Source: Actinomycetes bacterium | GTDB taxonomy: Bacteria; Actinomycetota; Actinomycetes; Propionibacteriales; Propionibacteriaceae | Assembly (NCBI GenBank): GCA_023442485.1 | Contig: JAEZZG010000012.1 | Location: 1-17,910 of the forward strand | Direction of reading: 5' to 3' | Length of the DNA stretch: 17,910 nucleotides | Shown: one piece after another, positions 15,400 through 17,910 of the stretch | Layout: every line of letters begins with the position of its first letter | Numbering within the stretch: position 1 is the stretch's first letter | The notes under the pieces: generated by a model | Told to the model about the DNA's origin: nothing | The model's input: only the letters and a program-made list of their open reading frames with translations | Database searches by the model: none | Translations under genes and position numbers: made by a program

Positions 15400-16067
15400 C
15401 GTTGACCTCCCTTCCGCAGTTTCGCGAGCAGGGCGGTCCGCCCTCGACGTCTGATCCCAGCATCAACATCGAGGTCGGGGTCAATCTGTGCCGTCGCTGG
15501 TTGAGACTGAGCCGATGAGGAGGTCGGGAATACCAGGGTCGCTGAATCCGGTTCGACGGTCACGGCGGCAGTGTTGGAATCGTAGGAGGTCGACATCCAG
15601 TGCTGCTGGTTGCCGGTCTCGGTTTCGTCGCGTAATCCTGATGCTTCGTCTTCCAGGCTCGATCCGTCGTCGTCTTCTGCCCGCACCGAATGTTCACGAC
15701 GGGCAGATAGTAGGGCCAACCTGCGATCCTCGATGTCGTCTTGGACCTCATCATGTCCGTGGAGCTGCCAGGAACGATAGGCCATGGACAGCAGGAATGC
15801 GGTGAGGGCAAGGCCGATCACGATCGCGGTGAGCACCATGGCTTGAGGTAGAGGGTCGGCCATGTCTTTGGGGTCGGCTTGGCCGAGGATAGGCGGAGCG
15901 CCTGCCCGGCCACCGGCGAGGAGGAGGACGACGTTGACGCCGTGGGTGATCAAGGCGACACCAATCACGATCCTCGACATGGACCGTTCCTGGACCAGAT
16001 ACAGCCCGACGCCGATGAGGACGGTGCCGAGGAGAAGCAGCACGAGGGAGGGGGCCATCTCGATCAA
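15396..16067 (-). CDS. mnhC: Na+/H+ antiporter (Mrp) subunit MnhC with long hydrophilic tail
   Basis: A 223-residue MnhC, homologous to NuoK of complex I. Three helices (about 7-24, 31-51 and 76-97) contain SRIVIGVALITHGVN (31-45) and the conserved DPLPQAMVLTAIVIGLALTA (71-90). Typical MnhC is about 110-115 residues; here a roughly 120-residue hydrophilic tail follows, acidic at 108-150 and ending in a basic, possibly amphipathic segment (RRRGRTALLAKLRKG, 206-220). Start choice: TTG 16067 lies 10 bases after a perfect AGGAGG and overlaps the mnhA stop as TTGA, matching the other junctions; ATG 16058 (220 residues) is the alternative, but is 19 bases from AGGAGG. Confidence 0.93.
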   Translation of the reverse strand: MIEMAPSLVLLLLGTVLIGVGLYLVQERSMSRIVIGVALITHGVNVVLLLAGGRAGAPPILGQADPKDMADPLPQAMVLTAIVIGLALTAFLLSMAYRSWQLHGHDEVQDDIEDRRLALLSARREHSVRAEDDDGSSLEDEASGLRDETETGNQQHWMSTSYDSNTAAVTVEPDSATLVFPTSSSAQSQPATAQIDPDLDVDAGIRRRGRTALLAKLRKGGQR

Positions 16068-17910
16068 AGCTGGCTCACCTCCTGGTTGGGGCGGCAAAGA
16101 TCTTCGCCCACGATTGATGGCTGAGGAATCTGGTGGGAAAGTTTCGGGTCGTCATCGTGAGGATCATCGTCGGCAATCTTGTTCGAATAAGGCGATAACT
16201 CAGGTGCTTGCGAACCACGCGATTCCGCGTGACGATCGAGTTCGGCGCCAAGGGCTTGAATCAAGTCGAGGACCAAACCGATGACGATGAGATATACGCC
16301 GATGTCAAAGAACAGGGCGGTCGCGAGGTGAACCTCTGCGAAGACAGGGACTGTGAAGTGAAACACCGTCGTCTGGAGAATGGTTCCGCCTAACAGCACC
16401 GGGGCGAGAGCCGAAATGGTTGCGGTGATCATGCCGGCACCGAGAAGGTGACCGGGGTGGAGCGGGGCTGCGGCTGCGAGCTCAAAACGCCCACCGGCCA
16501 AGTAGCGTAGGGCGAAGGCGATGCCGGCGACAATTCCGCCGGCGAAGCCGCCGCCAGGATTGTTGTGCCCGGAGAAGAGAAGGAAGATCGAGAAGACGAT
16601 CAGGGCGGGGAAGATCAGCCTGGCCCCCACCTCGAAGATCAATGATCTGCGCGAGGGGGCAAGGGTTGCCGAAGCGGGAAGCCAGGTGCGCCCGCGTGAG
16701 GAAGCCCGAAGATCCTTTGTCTGAGTACGCTCGCGTGCAGCCAGTTTCGCCATTGCTGATTGCGGGATTTCCCGCTCCTGCCCGACAGACCAGACCGCCG
16801 GAGTCGATTTTGCGGAGGCGATCACTTGATCGAGTGGTGCTCGACGTTTGATGTATCTGCGTCTGATGAAGATCAGAGAGGCTACCCCAGTGGCGGCAGC
16901 CAGCAGAACAGAGATCTCGCCGAGGGTATCCCAGGCCCTGGTGTCAACCAGGGTGACGTTGACGATGTTGCGTCCGTAACCAAACTCGAAAACCTCTTGC
17001 GGATAGTCCACGGTGACGGGCTCGTGGATGCGTGCGCTGCTTGCGATCACGATGCCAAGCGTGATCATCACCGCTCCGATGAGGGAGATCAGGGCGCGAA
17101 TCCAGCGGGATTTGGCTCGAGGTCGGGCGTCGAAGTAGGCCGGGAGTCGACGAAAGACCAGGATCATCACGATCAGCGAGACGGTTTCGACGACGGCCTG
17201 GGTTAGGGCCAGGTCGGGGGAGCCTTGGAGAGCAAAAATCAGTGCGATGCCGTAACCGACGAAGCCGAGAAGAAGGAGGGCTTTGATGCGGCGCCTGGCG
17301 TTGGCTGCCATCCAGGTGGCGCCGATGATGATGGCTGAGATCAGCGCCTGGGTGGGGGAATCTGCCAAGCGCAGGGACAGCGAGGTGGTCGGGGGAGCGA
17401 CGATGAGCGACGCTGCCATGACGACGACCAAGGTCGCAATCAAGTACTGCAAGTAGAGAGGCAAAGATCCCTTTTGGAAGAATGATGTGACCCGGCTGGC
17501 TACGATGTGGAGTTCGCGAAGTAGTAGACGGAAGCTGAGGGCAGCTCCGTGAGACCGTGGAGGGGTAATCTCCATTCTTCGACCCAGCCAGATGAACACC
17601 GCTAGACCGGCGGATGCGATCCCGACGGTGATTAGCAGTGGCAGCGAAAAACCGGTCCACAAAGCCAGGTGTGTGCAGTCCTGGCAGTAGAGATTGGAGT
17701 AGCCCACCAGGTGGGTCTCGACCATGCCGGGTAGGAAACCCAAGATCAGTGAGACGGCCCCTAATAGGATGGGTGGGGTGAGCAGGAGTCGCGAACTGAT
17801 CGTCATCTGAGTCTGGTTCACGTTGGGTTTGACCGCGAAGGCCCCCCATAAGAAACGCAAGCCGTAGGCGAGGGTGAATACTGAACCGACAGTGATTCCG
17901 GCAATGGCCA
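16064..17910 (-). CDS. mnhA: Na+/H+ antiporter (Mrp) subunit MnhA fused to MnhB, C-terminal part (partial)
   Basis: The last 614 residues of the fused Mrp A/B subunit; the frame runs open to the window edge, so the 5' end and the operon promoter are outside. In visible-residue numbering, AIAGITVGSVFTLAYGLRF opens the fragment. SPDLALTQAVVETVSLIVMI (230-249) and GYGRNIVNVTLVDTRAWDTLGE (starting at 310) are MnhA C-terminal landmarks. A charged linker (about 352-418) leads to an MnhB domain with LIFEVGARLIFPALIVF (423-439) and GHNNPGGGFAGGIVAG (447-462). No separate mnhB exists here, the arrangement described for group 2 Mrp operons. The C-terminus has an acidic Asp/His stretch (about 580-588). 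The stop overlaps the TTG start of mnhC. MnhA with MnhD forms the cation/proton path of the complex. Confidence 0.96.
   Translation of the reverse strand, partial: AIAGITVGSVFTLAYGLRFLWGAFAVKPNVNQTQMTISSRLLLTPPILLGAVSLILGFLPGMVETHLVGYSNLYCQDCTHLALWTGFSLPLLITVGIASAGLAVFIWLGRRMEITPPRSHGAALSFRLLLRELHIVASRVTSFFQKGSLPLYLQYLIATLVVVMAASLIVAPPTTSLSLRLADSPTQALISAIIIGATWMAANARRRIKALLLLGFVGYGIALIFALQGSPDLALTQAVVETVSLIVMILVFRRLPAYFDARPRAKSRWIRALISLIGAVMITLGIVIASSARIHEPVTVDYPQEVFEFGYGRNIVNVTLVDTRAWDTLGEISVLLAAATGVASLIFIRRRYIKRRAPLDQVIASAKSTPAVWSVGQEREIPQSAMAKLAARERTQTKDLRASSRGRTWLPASATLAPSRRSLIFEVGARLIFPALIVFSIFLLFSGHNNPGGGFAGGIVAGIAFALRYLAGGRFELAAAAPLHPGHLLGAGMITATISALAPVLLGGTILQTTVFHFTVPVFAEVHLATALFFDIGVYLIVIGLVLDLIQALGAELDRHAESRGSQAPELSPYSNKIADDDPHDDDPKLSHQIPQPSIVGEDLCRPNQEVSQL
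16078..16083 (-). promoter_or_regulatory. Ribosome-binding site that decides the mnhC start
   Basis: AGGAGG on the - strand (16083 to 16078), inside the end of mnhA, is 10 bases from TTG 16067 and 19 bases from ATG 16058. The spacing favours the TTG start. Confidence 0.55.

Noticed and set aside
16944..17849. A 301-codon open frame on the - strand overlapping mnhA
   Set aside because: It lies within mnhA in another frame, has Arg/Pro/His/Ser-rich shadow composition and no recognisable domain, while the mnhA frame shows clear MnhA motifs throughout.

Overview
The window looks like chromosomal core sequence from a high-GC Gram-positive bacterium (Actinomycetota). The basis is the gene order ruvC-ruvA-ruvB-yajC-secD-secF-apt-rel, which is typical of that phylum, together with GTG and TTG starts, a fused MnhA/MnhB antiporter subunit and Actinobacteria-style SecD and SecF. 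A member of the Propionibacteriaceae or a relative is my guess; it is inference from protein flavour and moderate-to-high GC and was not tested by any search. No tRNA, rRNA, CRISPR array, insertion sequence or prophage gene was seen, and no gene-free stretch exceeds about 160 bases.

Left part, + strand (1-6076): the 3' end of ruvC, then ruvA and ruvB (Holliday-junction resolution and branch migration), then yajC, secD and secF (accessory Sec export complex), then apt (adenine salvage). Genes are packed with 4-base overlaps or short gaps, except for about 100-120 base leaders before yajC and secD that contain short inverted repeats.

Middle (6077-9772): a PfkB-family sugar or nucleoside kinase on the - strand sits between apt and rel, separating two genes that are usually neighbours. 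It converges with apt and diverges from rel. The 159-base kinase-rel divergent region holds a perfect 10-bp inverted repeat. rel encodes a full bifunctional (p)ppGpp synthetase/hydrolase (HD, synthetase with RFKD, TGS, ACT).

Right part, - strand (9773-17910): reading in the direction of transcription, an Mrp-type Na+/H+ antiporter operon mnhA(B)-C-D-E-F-G, with B fused to A and mnhA entering from beyond the window edge. It is followed 12 bases later by a SIR2 deacylase and then by a short, non-canonical Hsp70-family ATPase. Every junction from A to G is a 4-base overlap if mnhC starts at TTG. The most notable points are the sirtuin/Hsp70 pair at the end of a cation-antiporter operon, and long hydrophilic C-terminal tails on several Mrp subunits. 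No clearly new multi-gene system was identified; these are leads, not established systems.
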